Positions 26,810 to 35,179 are shown, counted from the first letter of the stretch. The stretch is 64,000 nt of DNA from Chitinophaga solisilvae (GCF_009928525.1 NZ_JAABOK010000013.1:62001-126000), one strand, 5' to 3'. Program-made: numbers and translations. The notes: generated by a model not told the origin, from the letters alone.

Positions 26810-29806
26810 TCAGAACTGAAAATTGAAACCCAGCGTGAAGGCACGCGGAACTGCCCAGTTGTAGTAGCCTTCGTCATATCCCATGAAGCTCACTGCTTCC
26901 GGATCGCCGCCTTTATAATTAGTGATGGTAAACAGGTTATTACCGGTGGCGTATATACGCAGCAGGGAAACACCGGCTTTTTCCAGCCTTGCCGAACGGA
27001 GTGTATACGCAAGCGTTAGTGCGCGCAGGCGGATATAGGAAGCGTCTTCCAGAAACAGTGTCTGCTCCGGCTGATAGGCGTATACAGCGCTCCAGGGGTT
27101 ATAACGCGGCACCTTGCTGTAATCGCCTTCTACTTTCGACCACCAGGTGATTTCCTTGATGCTTTTCGGGTCGTCTATACCTTCGCGGTTGGCAAAATCA
27201 AAACGGTTGGCCAGCGCTTCGTTGATGACTTTTCTGCCGGCTGCGAAGTTGAATAACAGATTCAGTTCAAAGGGGCCATACTGAAAGGTATTGCTGAAAC
27301 CGCCCATGGCAGCGGGCGATAGCCGTCCTCTCATCACCCGGTCGTTGTTGTTGATGTCATAGTTACCATCAAGATCCTGCCACCTGGGATCTCCTTTTTT
27401 CAGCGGTACGCCCTGGTACGACATACGCTTTCCGGTGGCGGGATTCACGGGTACGGCGGCATCGCTTTCATAGATACCGTCATTAATCAGCAGCCAGTAG
27501 CGGTCTGCCGGCTTGCCGACAAGAAAGCGCCTTTTACCAATAACCAGGTCGGTCAGGCCATCGGGTAAAGCCAGCAGCTTGTTCTGATTGGAATAGAGCG
27601 TGATGCCGGTGGTCCAGCGGAATTGCGTTCCCTGTATAATGTCTGCATCCAGCGCCAGCTCATAGCCATAGTTGCGGATGCTCATCCCGTTTTTGATCAC
27701 GCCGGTATATCCTTCTTCTTCCGGTGTCGGTACACGCAGCATCAGGTTACGGTCCGTTTTGGCATATACGTCCAGGGATATACGAAGGCGGTCATGCAGG
27801 AAAGCGGCATCCAGACCGGCATTCAGCTGCTCTACATAAGGCCATTGTGTTCCGGGCATCACATAACCGGTTCCGTAGGCCGCGTTGATAACGGGGAAGC
27901 CATTGTAGGTTGACATATTGGGGATACCATTCCAGCCAGCATCTACATTATATACAGGCCCTCCTTTATACAGTTCGTCCATCAGCAGGCGGCCCACACG
28001 GCCCCAGCTGGCACGCAGCTGCAGGTTGCTGAGCCAGGAAGCGCCCGCCAGAAAATCTTCAGCGGACACTTTCCAGGAAGCCGCTACAGTGGGCGACAAC
28101 AACCACCTGTTTTCACCGGAGAGATAAGACGTGCCGTCTCTTCTCAGGTACAGGTTAACAAAATATTTCTGTCCGTAATTGTAACCGGCATTGAAATAAA
28201 AGGAAGCAAGGTTGGACTGCGTATAGTCTTTAGCGTTAAACATCAGCCGCAGATTCGCAAAACGTCCTTCCTTGCTGTCATTGTTCCCTGGCTGATAAAT
28301 TTTGATATAATCACTTTTTCCCTTGTAGGCGCGACCGTAATCATAACGCCACTTATCCCAGGTAGAGGATTGTCCGGCTACCAGGTCCAGCGTATGTTTA
28401 TCGTTGAAGGTCCGGCGATATTGCAGGGAGTTGTCCAGCAACAGACGCTTGTTAAGTCCGTCGTAGTTGGATACATAACTGTTGCCTTCACCGAGGGAAG
28501 TAGGTACGAAGAAATCCCGGAAGTTCTGGGTATAATCAATACCGAAGCGGGTGTTCCAGGTAAAATATTTTCCGAAGGAATACTGTGCATTGGCGATAAT
28601 ACGGGCGGTATTATTACGGTTGCGGTTAATGGTGTTATCCAGGTCGGTATAATACTGCTGCAGAAATTGTTTGTTGGGAGACAGGGGAGCATCATAATTG
28701 AAGAGATAGTCTTCATCGCCGGCACGATCCCGGATGAACTCATTACGTTTGCGTTTCAGCGCTGCCACGCCGATATAGGCGGTGAATATGAGGTTGCGCA
28801 CCGGCATGATGTTAATACCGAAATTCACATCATAGCGTTGCAGGCCGGTGCGGTCTGCGACGCCTTGCTGGGCAACCTGTCCTATGCTGAAGCGGAAGTT
28901 GGCGAAGGGCGTACCACCGCTGACAGCCGCCTGGATGCCGTCGCAGAAGGCATTTCTGTAGAAGAGGTCATCCCAGTTGGCGGGCCCGAAGTAACGCGGC
29001 TGTGAGGAGTCTGCCAGGTAGCGGGGGAAGTTACGCCACTGTGTTTCATTGGCGTATTCCCGGTAAAAGGGCATCCGGAAATCGCTTTCATACTTACCAT
29101 TCACCACATCAGCCGGTGGGCGCAGCGCCAGCCCGGCATAGGCGTTGACGGCTACCTGCATTTTACCAACACGGGGGCCTCTGGTAGTGATGCTGACAAC
29201 CCCGTTGGCCGCCAGCGGGCCGTATCTGGCAGTAGCGCCGAAATCTTTCAGTACGGAGATGCTTTCAATATCGTTGATGTCCAGTCCTGCCAGGGTATTG
29301 GTTTCTGTGCCCATCCTGTTAAAATCAAACCGTTGTATGTCATAGGCATAAGCGTGTTCCTGAATAAGCGGCATGCCATCTACTACATAAAGCGGTTGTG
29401 CATAAAACAGATCGCTGTTTTTCAGGAGCAGGGAGGAAGTACCGCGGATGAACATGCTGCTGCGCTTTCCCGGTTCAGCGGTAGGAATACGTATATCCAC
29501 TCCCGTTACCCTGCCAATGAGCGCCTGTTCGATGGTGAGATAAGGTAATTTTCTGACTTCGCTGATGTGGAGGTCCGATGCGGCGCCCGCGGTGGCGGTG
29601 CGGAGAAAAAGGTCATTATTACGGATAATACCAGTGGAGTCGCTGGCTTTCATGATGCCTTTTACCCAGCTGACAGTGTCGGCGGCGGCCACCGCAGTAT
29701 CTTTATTTTTATAGAGCACCTGCTGTGCAACACCTTGCCGGCAGAGGCCCAGGGTAGCTATAACGACAATGGCTATACGTTGTAACAGGTAAAAGAGATA
29801 CTTCAT
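26810..29806 (-). CDS. SusC/RagA transporter lacking the N-terminal beta-sandwich
   Basis: A 998-residue TonB-linked receptor, first gene of the long operon. The signal peptide runs to about residue 27 (GVAQQ). Unlike the other SusC proteins here, it lacks the ~80-residue carboxypeptidase-regulatory-like domain. Instead a short unrelated segment leads straight into the plug (LTIEQALIGRVTGVDIRI, later IESISVLKDFGATARYG). The barrel looks complete and ends NFQF. The start at 29806 is preferred to 29842 because the signal begins there. Partner of the SusD 7 nt downstream. Confidence 0.9.
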   Translation of the reverse strand: MKYLFYLLQRIAIVVIATLGLCRQGVAQQVLYKNKDTAVAAADTVSWVKGIMKASDSTGIIRNNDLFLRTATAGAASDLHISEVRKLPYLTIEQALIGRVTGVDIRIPTAEPGKRSSMFIRGTSSLLLKNSDLFYAQPLYVVDGMPLIQEHAYAYDIQRFDFNRMGTETNTLAGLDINDIESISVLKDFGATARYGPLAANGVVSITTRGPRVGKMQVAVNAYAGLALRPPADVVNGKYESDFRMPFYREYANETQWRNFPRYLADSSQPRYFGPANWDDLFYRNAFCDGIQAAVSGGTPFANFRFSIGQVAQQGVADRTGLQRYDVNFGINIMPVRNLIFTAYIGVAALKRKRNEFIRDRAGDEDYLFNYDAPLSPNKQFLQQYYTDLDNTINRNRNNTARIIANAQYSFGKYFTWNTRFGIDYTQNFRDFFVPTSLGEGNSYVSNYDGLNKRLLLDNSLQYRRTFNDKHTLDLVAGQSSTWDKWRYDYGRAYKGKSDYIKIYQPGNNDSKEGRFANLRLMFNAKDYTQSNLASFYFNAGYNYGQKYFVNLYLRRDGTSYLSGENRWLLSPTVAASWKVSAEDFLAGASWLSNLQLRASWGRVGRLLMDELYKGGPVYNVDAGWNGIPNMSTYNGFPVINAAYGTGYVMPGTQWPYVEQLNAGLDAAFLHDRLRISLDVYAKTDRNLMLRVPTPEEEGYTGVIKNGMSIRNYGYELALDADIIQGTQFRWTTGITLYSNQNKLLALPDGLTDLVIGKRRFLVGKPADRYWLLINDGIYESDAAVPVNPATGKRMSYQGVPLKKGDPRWQDLDGNYDINNNDRVMRGRLSPAAMGGFSNTFQYGPFELNLLFNFAAGRKVINEALANRFDFANREGIDDPKSIKEITWWSKVEGDYSKVPRYNPWSAVYAYQPEQTLFLEDASYIRLRALTLAYTLRSARLEKAGVSLLRIYATGNNLFTITNYKGGDPEAVSFMGYDEGYYNWAVPRAFTLGFNFQF

Positions 29807-29977
29807 ACATGCAATGTTTAGGAATGAGATTCCCTGCGGCATAAGCGGGGCTTATACCGGCAAACGGAAACAGGTGGTATTTCTTCAGTCATCAGCGGGC
29901 ATAGGTATCCCTGTTCCTTTGCAGGAAAAAGGAAAAAAGTGACCCGTGATGTATGCAGATCAGGACTACAGGCCGGA

Positions 29978-30073
29978 TCAGGAAGATGTAAGGCCGCCGT
30001 ACAGCGGGTAGTAACGGATACGTACAGGCAGGCGCACGCGCATGTCGTTCAGGAACGGTAAAGGTGTTGCCAT
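29978..30073 (-). CDS. Possible 31-residue leader peptide
   Basis: An ATG-to-TGA frame of 31 codons starting MATPLPFLND and ending in a basic, Tyr/Gly-rich tail (RIRYYPLYGG then LTSS). Its codon choice resembles the nearby genes. It lies 171 nt before the first susC, within the predicted leader. It has no known domain, and random frames of this size are common, so it is a candidate only. Confidence 0.25.
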   Translation of the reverse strand: MATPLPFLNDMRVRLPVRIRYYPLYGGLTSS

Positions 30074-30229
30074 GTGAAAGAAATTAATAAACGTGAAATT
30101 CTAGTCTTACTTCGGTTTTCCGGGTTTAATGCTATACTGCTTTGCCAACGCGGGTCTGTACTCTGGGGCGCTTCAGTGCTATGCAGTATATATCGTTTTA
30201 AATTTTGGTTGTTGTTTTCAGCTACTTAT

Positions 30230-30237
30230 CAAATGTA
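30230..30237 (-). promoter_or_regulatory. Candidate -7 box for the long operon
   Basis: Reads TACATTTG on the minus strand, matching TAnnTTTG. No convincing -33 box is at the right distance. It would start a transcript near 30223 with a leader of about 415 nt before susC. Confidence 0.28.
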
Positions 30238-30602
30238 AACAGCTAAACCGATTTTTCATAGTTTTCAGCAAGAAATTTTTAAAATAATTTTCAGGCAGGA
30301 TAACTACCGGTGAATCGCTTTCTTTTCGTATATCCCTCTCAGTTATTTTTTACGTTTCAGCATCAGATTGCTCCTGTGCGGGGAAACCGCGGCCTGCCGG
30401 CATCCGGACTGAACCGGTATAACCGGAAACAGCCATTCAGAGCTGCTCCGCGCATATAATTCCACATACTGTTGCTCTTTCCGGACGTACAGCCAGCAGC
30501 CACATCCCTGTAAACAGCCCCTGCATGGCATTTATAACGGGCATTGCCTTTGATGGTAATCTGGATAAGATCAAACCATTGTTGACATTATATTTCATTT
30601 TT

Positions 30603-31034
30603 ATGTACTCCGACGTACAAATTCTTATTGTAGATGATGACCCCGAAGACGTATTTATTATGCAGATGATGTGCAAAGAGTTATCCTTCCTGGAAAACGT
30701 ACACTTTGTACCCGATGGACTGACGCTATTGCACTACCTGGATGGACTATACGAAAATCAGCTGCCGCTGCTGATTATCCTGGATCAGAACATGCCGCGC
30801 TTCAATGGCGTACAGACACTGGAAGCCATCCGCAGCAATACCCGGTATCATCTGTTGAGGGTTATCATCTATACTGACTTACCGGATGCATTGCAGTCAA
30901 ACCGGCTGAAAGAACTGGGAGTGGAAGCCTTTGTTACCAAACCCAACACCTACGAACAAGGTCTTGAAATCATGCAGCAGTTCCATGACTGCAGTAAAGG
31001 TGGCTATACCTTTCCCATGGCTGCTACCGGCTGA
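30603..31034 (+). CDS. Receiver-only response regulator
   Basis: A 143-residue CheY-like receiver with no output domain. The acidic pocket is Asp11-Asp13, the phosphoacceptor is Asp61 (ILDQNMPRFNG), and the switch residues are Thr91 and Lys113 (VTKP). It resembles the Rcp1-type receivers that work with phytochrome-like or other hybrid kinases in Bacteroidota, but no kinase is encoded nearby. The start at 30603 is chosen because the receiver begins there; upstream in-frame codons precede an AT-rich stretch. Its TGA directly abuts the stop of the leftward AraC gene. Confidence 0.88.
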   Translation: MYSDVQILIVDDDPEDVFIMQMMCKELSFLENVHFVPDGLTLLHYLDGLYENQLPLLIILDQNMPRFNGVQTLEAIRSNTRYHLLRVIIYTDLPDALQSNRLKELGVEAFVTKPNTYEQGLEIMQQFHDCSKGGYTFPMAATG

Positions 31035-31889
31035 TCAGGCAACCGCTGCCTGCTTTCTGAATGCAGAAGGATTCATGCCCCGGTATTTTTTAAATAACCG
31101 GTTGAGATGACTTTCATCTGTAAAATTCAGCTCTGCCGCTATTTCATTAATACGCATGTCACTGTGCTGCAAACGGGTTTCCACCAGCTTCAGCTTATAA
31201 TTGGTAATATAGTCCTGCATATTCTCCCCCGTATGCTTCCTGAAATACCTTCCCAGGTAACTCACCGAAATACCGAACTGCTTCGCTACTACCTCTGCAC
31301 GCAGCTCCTGCGGTGAATAGATATGCTCCTGTATATAACGGATAAGGTTCAACGCCATTACTGCCGTGTTGTCTTTCACCTGCTCCGGCAGCTTCAGCGC
31401 TATATTTCGCGCTACTATGGTAATAAGTGTATTCACCAGCTGGGAAATTACCTCGCCGTGATACAGCTGCCGGCCTTCATCCTCTTTCAGCAAACCGTCT
31501 ACCAGCGCCGGCACCAGCTGCTTGTCGGCCGCCGCATACAACAGACACCCCGGCTGATGACTGGCATTACCCAGGATAAATTCCATGCGCTGCCTCCAGT
31601 CCTGCGTATACATCAGGGCCGTCTGCTGCCGGTTCAGGTATACCTGGCTGAAACGTAAAAAGAAAAAACGGGTACGGACATCCAGCTCAAAATGATGCGT
31701 ATCCTGCGGTGTCAGCAAAAAGAGATGCCCGGTTTCAAAACGGATGGAGTTACCATTTACATACTGGATGCCACTGCCTTCCACTATGTAAATCAACTCA
31801 AAAAAAGTGTGCTGATGCGGCACTACAGGACAGGAATCGACCTCCTTATATATTATCTCAAATGGCTGATATATGTTTTCCCTGGTCAT
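31035..31889 (-). CDS. AraC family transcriptional regulator
   Basis: A 284-residue regulator. An N-terminal cupin-like sensor domain (HQHTFFELIYIVEGSGIQYVNG, about 24-45) is followed by two helix-turn-helix motifs in the last ~100 residues: AEVVAKQFGISVSYLGRYFRKH and INEIAAELNFTDESHLNRLFKKY. It is divergent from the flavodoxin-fold oxidoreductase gene, and two TTGTACAA sites lie between them. It therefore probably controls that gene and itself. Inducer unknown. Confidence 0.9.
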   Translation of the reverse strand: MTRENIYQPFEIIYKEVDSCPVVPHQHTFFELIYIVEGSGIQYVNGNSIRFETGHLFLLTPQDTHHFELDVRTRFFFLRFSQVYLNRQQTALMYTQDWRQRMEFILGNASHQPGCLLYAAADKQLVPALVDGLLKEDEGRQLYHGEVISQLVNTLITIVARNIALKLPEQVKDNTAVMALNLIRYIQEHIYSPQELRAEVVAKQFGISVSYLGRYFRKHTGENMQDYITNYKLKLVETRLQHSDMRINEIAAELNFTDESHLNRLFKKYRGMNPSAFRKQAAVA

Positions 31890-31918
31890 ATCGTTGTCAG
31901 AATCTTACTATAAAAACG

Positions 31919-31961
31919 AAAAATTGTACAAGTAAAATGCGCTTAAAATTGTACAATTTTA
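31919..31961. promoter_or_regulatory. Paired TTGTACAA operator candidates
   Basis: TTGTACAA occurs at 31924-31931 and 31949-31956, 25 nt centre to centre. The second is the core of a perfect 18-bp palindrome TAAAATTGTACAATTTTA (31944-31961). Both sit in the 115-bp gap between the divergent AraC and oxidoreductase genes, so they are the likely regulator sites. Confidence 0.55.
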
Positions 31962-32004
31962 CACCATCAAATATACACTATCCATCAGTAAAAATACCAT
32001 AAAC

Positions 32005-32823
32005 ATGAAAGTATTAATAGTATACGCACATCCGGAACCCCTTTCCCTCAATGGTTCACTGAAAAATTCAGCTGTCAGGATATTACAGGAAAACGGCCAC
32101 GAAGTAGTAGTGTCAGACCTTTACCAGATGCAATGGAAAGCCGCCGCCGATGAAAACGATTTCAGCTCCTATACTCCCGGCAACCGCCTGTTCTACAGCA
32201 GGGAAGCCAGGGAAGCACTGGCTAACGGCACCCTGTCTGCCGCCGTCATGACTGAACAGGAAAAAATCCGCTGGGCAGACACCATCCTTTTCGTATTCCC
32301 GTTATGGTGGTTCAGCATGCCCGCCATCATGAAAGGCTGGGTAGACCGCGTATTCTCCGCTGGCTTCGCATACGGCATCAAACAACGCTACGGCATAGGT
32401 AACCTCAGCGGCAAAAAGGTAATGCTGATGGTCACCACCGGCGGCATGGAAGAAAACTACCTGGAAAAAGGCGGCATCAACGGCAGCATGTCCGACCTCC
32501 TGTTTCATATCCACCACGGAATATGCTGGTTCACCGGCGCCGCTTCACTCCCGCCCTTTGTAGTATATAGCGCCGACCGCCTCACAGAAGATAAATATCC
32601 TGCGGTGGAAACTGCCCTGGAAGAACGGCTCCTTACTATGGACACCACGCCTGTGCTGCCTTTCCGTTACAGCAACAGCGGCGACTACGACGAAAAAGAT
32701 GTACTCCTGCCACACCTGGCAGCAGGTAAACAGGGATTTGCACTGCACCTGAGAGAGGAACTACCGCTCCAGGAAATGATCGATACTGATACGGCCGCCG
32801 CCATAGACGAGCAACGTAAATAA
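32005..32823 (+). CDS. NAD(P)H-dependent flavodoxin-fold oxidoreductase
   Basis: A 272-residue quinone reductase-like flavoprotein. It starts MKVLIVYAHPEPLSLNGSL, the FMN/FAD phosphate-binding loop of NQO1-type enzymes. IRWADTILFVFPLWWFSMPAIMKGW is the conserved flavin/substrate segment, and MVTTGGMEENY the next loop. It should reduce quinones or nitro/azo compounds in the cytoplasm, protecting against electrophiles. Divergent from an AraC regulator. Its last 63 nt overlap the end of the convergent doxX gene, so the two mRNAs are antisense there. Confidence 0.9.
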   Translation: MKVLIVYAHPEPLSLNGSLKNSAVRILQENGHEVVVSDLYQMQWKAAADENDFSSYTPGNRLFYSREAREALANGTLSAAVMTEQEKIRWADTILFVFPLWWFSMPAIMKGWVDRVFSAGFAYGIKQRYGIGNLSGKKVMLMVTTGGMEENYLEKGGINGSMSDLLFHIHHGICWFTGAASLPPFVVYSADRLTEDKYPAVETALEERLLTMDTTPVLPFRYSNSGDYDEKDVLLPHLAAGKQGFALHLREELPLQEMIDTDTAAAIDEQRK

Positions 32824-33183
32824 GAACAGGATATAATAGAGCGGAATCTCAAAGCCATTATCGCCGGCCTCGAAGCCATTGGCAAGGTGTACTGTGATAA
32901 TGGCTACCACCATACTGATCATCAGCGGAATGGTGATAAAGCGGACAAAAAGTCCCAACGTTAACAAAACAACGCCCAGCAGCTCCGTAACAGCTACCAG
33001 GTAAGCATTGAAATAAGGCAGCGGTATCTGCAGCTGCGCAAACCAGTCGCCGATACCATGAATATCTTTCCATTTCATCATCGCCGGGTGCCAGAAGCCA
33101 TACGCCAGCACCAGCCGGATCAGCAGCAGCGGCCAGTCCCTGAGTACTGACAGCCGGCGGGCAAAGGAAGCATATAAACGCAT
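32761..33183 (-). CDS. DoxX family membrane protein of the MNIO RiPP cluster
   Basis: A 140-residue inner-membrane protein with four predicted membrane segments (about 15-33, 55-82, 83-102, 113-128) and the DoxX signature around RLVLAYGFWHPAMMKWKDI. In bufferin/Hvf clusters the fourth gene encodes a DoxX protein of unclear role, possibly electron supply or export. It lies 3 nt after the DUF2063 gene, in the same order as known clusters. Its last 63 nt, including the TAG stop, overlap the oxidoreductase gene on the other strand. Confidence 0.85.
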   Translation of the reverse strand: MRLYASFARRLSVLRDWPLLLIRLVLAYGFWHPAMMKWKDIHGIGDWFAQLQIPLPYFNAYLVAVTELLGVVLLTLGLFVRFITIPLMISMVVAIITVHLANGFEAGDNGFEIPLYYILFLFTLLVYGGGRISIDHFLER

Positions 33184-33186
33184 ATG

Positions 33187-33936
33187 TCAGGATTGAAAGC
33201 CCAGCACAAAATGTTGCCGTTGCATCTGTTGCAGAAAAGCCAGTGTATCCCTTTCCAGTGTATCCGTTAACGTTATTCCCAGCTGTGGTGCATATTCCAG
33301 TATATCCTTCAACGTTATACCCACCGCCAGCTGCTCCGTAACGAAAGCCAGCCACGGTGAAAGATCCGTAAACTGTACATTGCCCGTTTCAGGGTCCCGG
33401 TACAATAATACAAACCAGGCGCCCTTTCCCTGTACCAGCTCCGTTGCATCCCCATGCAGGTGCACCGGGTAACGGAATGCCAGCAACCTGTATTCCGGAT
33501 TCAGCACCAGCGGCGTTTCCAGCCAGTTGCCACCCTGCTGAAAAGGCGCTGCCGGTATATCTTCCATATTATAGACTTCCGTTTCCGCCCATTCAAACGC
33601 CAGCAGGTCATTCAGATAAGGAATACCATACACCTCCTCCCAGTTCTGCTCCACCGCATAGGTGTAAAATTCCAGCGGCAGCTTCCATACCTGGTACGAC
33701 TGACAGGCATGATGTGTAAAAAAGTCCTTCACCATTTTGTTCCACTTCCGCGCCGGAATATGATGAAAGGCAACCGGGAAGCCATCTTCCATAATATCGT
33801 TGATAACATTGAACACCAGGCGGCGGTAATGTTTCAGCCTGCCGGGCGTTACCCCCGGCAGCTTTACAGCATTTCCGCTGCGGCAATACGCGGAAAAACG
33901 CTGTTGAATGCGGTAAGTATCAGGCAACAAGTTCAT
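33187..33936 (-). CDS. DUF2063 (HvfC/BufC) partner of the MNIO enzyme
   Basis: A 249-residue protein matching DUF2063: RIQQRFSAYCR at the start, GRLKHYRRLVFNVINDIMEDGFPVAF (about 45-70) and the acidic LAFEWAETEVYN (about 125-136). Members bind the precursor leader and pair with the DUF692 enzyme during RiPP heterocycle formation. The gene overlaps the enzyme gene by 17 nt, which suggests translational coupling and a fixed ratio of the two proteins. Cytoplasmic; no signal peptide. Confidence 0.88.
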   Translation of the reverse strand: MNLLPDTYRIQQRFSAYCRSGNAVKLPGVTPGRLKHYRRLVFNVINDIMEDGFPVAFHHIPARKWNKMVKDFFTHHACQSYQVWKLPLEFYTYAVEQNWEEVYGIPYLNDLLAFEWAETEVYNMEDIPAAPFQQGGNWLETPLVLNPEYRLLAFRYPVHLHGDATELVQGKGAWFVLLYRDPETGNVQFTDLSPWLAFVTEQLAVGITLKDILEYAPQLGITLTDTLERDTLAFLQQMQRQHFVLGFQS

Positions 33937-34747
33937 TTTGCGATGTCCATTGTTTTTGACAGATAGTTTTCAGCCTGTTCAGCTCCTGCTGCAGTTCCTG
34001 CATTTCAGGAATGTTAAAATCCCTCTCCAGCAGCACCGGTACCGGCTTCAGGTACTGGATCGTCCATTCAAACAGGTCATACACCGGGTCAATAACAGGT
34101 TCGCCATGCGTATCAATAATTAAATCCTGCGATACCTGCGTATGCCCCGCCATATGTATATAGGCGACCTTGTCCAGCGGTAGCTGTTGTATAAATTCCC
34201 TGGCGTTGTATTGATGATTGAAGGCATTCACATAGATGTTGTTCACATCCAACAGCAGCTGGCAGCCGGACTGCCGCACCACTTCCCCGATAAAATCGGC
34301 CTCGCTCATTTCCGCAGCCACCGGCGTATAATAGGATACTATTTCCATCACCAGGGGACGCTGCAGGAAATCCTGTACCTGCCTGATACGCGCGGCAATA
34401 TGCCTTACCGCATCCATCCGGAACGGAATGGGAAGCAGGTCATACATATGCGCATTATCGCATTTGGAATAGCTCAGGTGCTCTGAATAAATCTGCACCC
34501 GGTAATCTTCCAGGAATTGTTTAACATGCCGCAGAAAGTCTCTGTCAAGATCTTCGGGACTACCCACAGACAACGAAAGACCGTGGCATAATACCGGATA
34601 CTTCTCTACCACCTGGTGCAATATCTTCTTCCAGTTTCCTCCGATATGCATCCAGTTCTCCGGTGCAAATTCAATGAAATCCGGCGTGATATGCTTTCCG
34701 CTGATTATATCTGCCGCAAAATCGCGACGAAAACCGACTCCGACCAT
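33920..34747 (-). CDS. DUF692 multinuclear non-heme iron oxidase (MNIO, HvfB/BufB)
   Basis: A 275-residue TIM-barrel oxygenase. The family signatures are all visible: VGVGFR at the start, APENWMHIGG, SEHLSYS, MEIVSYY, LLLDVNNIYVNA, YIHMAGH, DTHGEPV and LLERDFNIP. Together they supply the His, Asp and Glu ligands of the iron cluster. Relatives convert cysteines of the precursor into thiooxazole-type or thioamide/oxazolone groups that bind copper or other metal. It is preceded by the precursor gene, with a terminator-like hairpin between, and overlaps the DUF2063 gene. Confidence 0.93.
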   Translation of the reverse strand: MVGVGFRRDFAADIISGKHITPDFIEFAPENWMHIGGNWKKILHQVVEKYPVLCHGLSLSVGSPEDLDRDFLRHVKQFLEDYRVQIYSEHLSYSKCDNAHMYDLLPIPFRMDAVRHIAARIRQVQDFLQRPLVMEIVSYYTPVAAEMSEADFIGEVVRQSGCQLLLDVNNIYVNAFNHQYNAREFIQQLPLDKVAYIHMAGHTQVSQDLIIDTHGEPVIDPVYDLFEWTIQYLKPVPVLLERDFNIPEMQELQQELNRLKTICQKQWTSQNELVA

Positions 34748-34771
34748 GGTCTGCAGTTTAGGTGAAAGGAA

Positions 34772-34819
34772 AAAGGCCGGAAGGCTGTAACTGTTTGCTG
34801 TACCGTCTTTCCGGCCTTT
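34772..34819 (-). terminator. Attenuator hairpin between RiPP precursor and enzyme genes
   Basis: AAAGGCCGGAA and its complement form a perfect 11-bp stem (34772-34782 and 34809-34819) with a 26-nt loop. In the direction of transcription it is followed by a U-rich tail (TTTTTCCTTT). It starts 6 nt after the precursor stop codon and ends 24 nt before the enzyme start. Partial termination here would give more precursor than enzyme, as is common in RiPP operons. Confidence 0.7.
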
Positions 34820-34825
34820 GAAATT

Positions 34826-35179
34826 TTACGCACCTTTGGTGGTATCGGATTTAGGCTTGTGTCCTTTTCCACCCTTTTTCTCTCCCTTCTTTTTGTCAGT
34901 GCCACATTTGCCCTCTCCGCATTTTCCTTCTCCGCACTTACCTTCTTTCCCTTTCTTAACACCGGCAGAATCCTTTTTAGCACCGCAGGCCAGCTCCATA
35001 GCACTGGCAGCAGCGCCGTTACCGGTTAAGGCACTTCTTACCGCTTCGCCAGTACCCATATGATGGTAGCTGACAGGGTTGGCAGAAGCAGGTTGCGATG
35101 CAGCAAAACCAAGAATAGCAGCCGCAACGAGGGAACCGGACAGCAGCATTTTTTTGCTGATAGATTTGTTGTTTTCCAT
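34826..35179 (-). CDS. RiPP metallophore precursor with three EGKCG motifs (HvfA/BufA-like)
   Basis: A 117-residue precursor. Residues 1-33 form a Sec signal peptide with an ASA cleavage site before Asn34. A conserved ELACG (Cys65) is followed by three tandem EGKCG motifs at 79-93 (Cys82, Cys87, Cys92). A tail very rich in Lys and Gly (about 94-117) ends the protein. EGKCG is the site changed by MNIO enzymes in Hvf/bufferin peptides, which bind copper or other metal. After export it would sit in the periplasm or outside the cell. First gene of the cluster. The repeated DNA of the EGKCG part could vary in copy number. Confidence 0.9.
   Translation of the reverse strand: MENNKSISKKMLLSGSLVAAAILGFAASQPASANPVSYHHMGTGEAVRSALTGNGAAASAMELACGAKKDSAGVKKGKEGKCGEGKCGEGKCGTDKKKGEKKGGKGHKPKSDTTKGA

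Larger units (their letters stand above)
29807..30602. other. Divergent control region of the long SusC/SusD operon
   Basis: This ~800-bp gap separates the leftward operon from a rightward response regulator. It holds a candidate -7 box for the operon (30230-30237) and a 31-codon minus-strand reading frame (29978-30073). I see no strong hairpin or RNA gene. The length suggests a long leader for the operon or separate promoters for each side. Confidence 0.4.
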
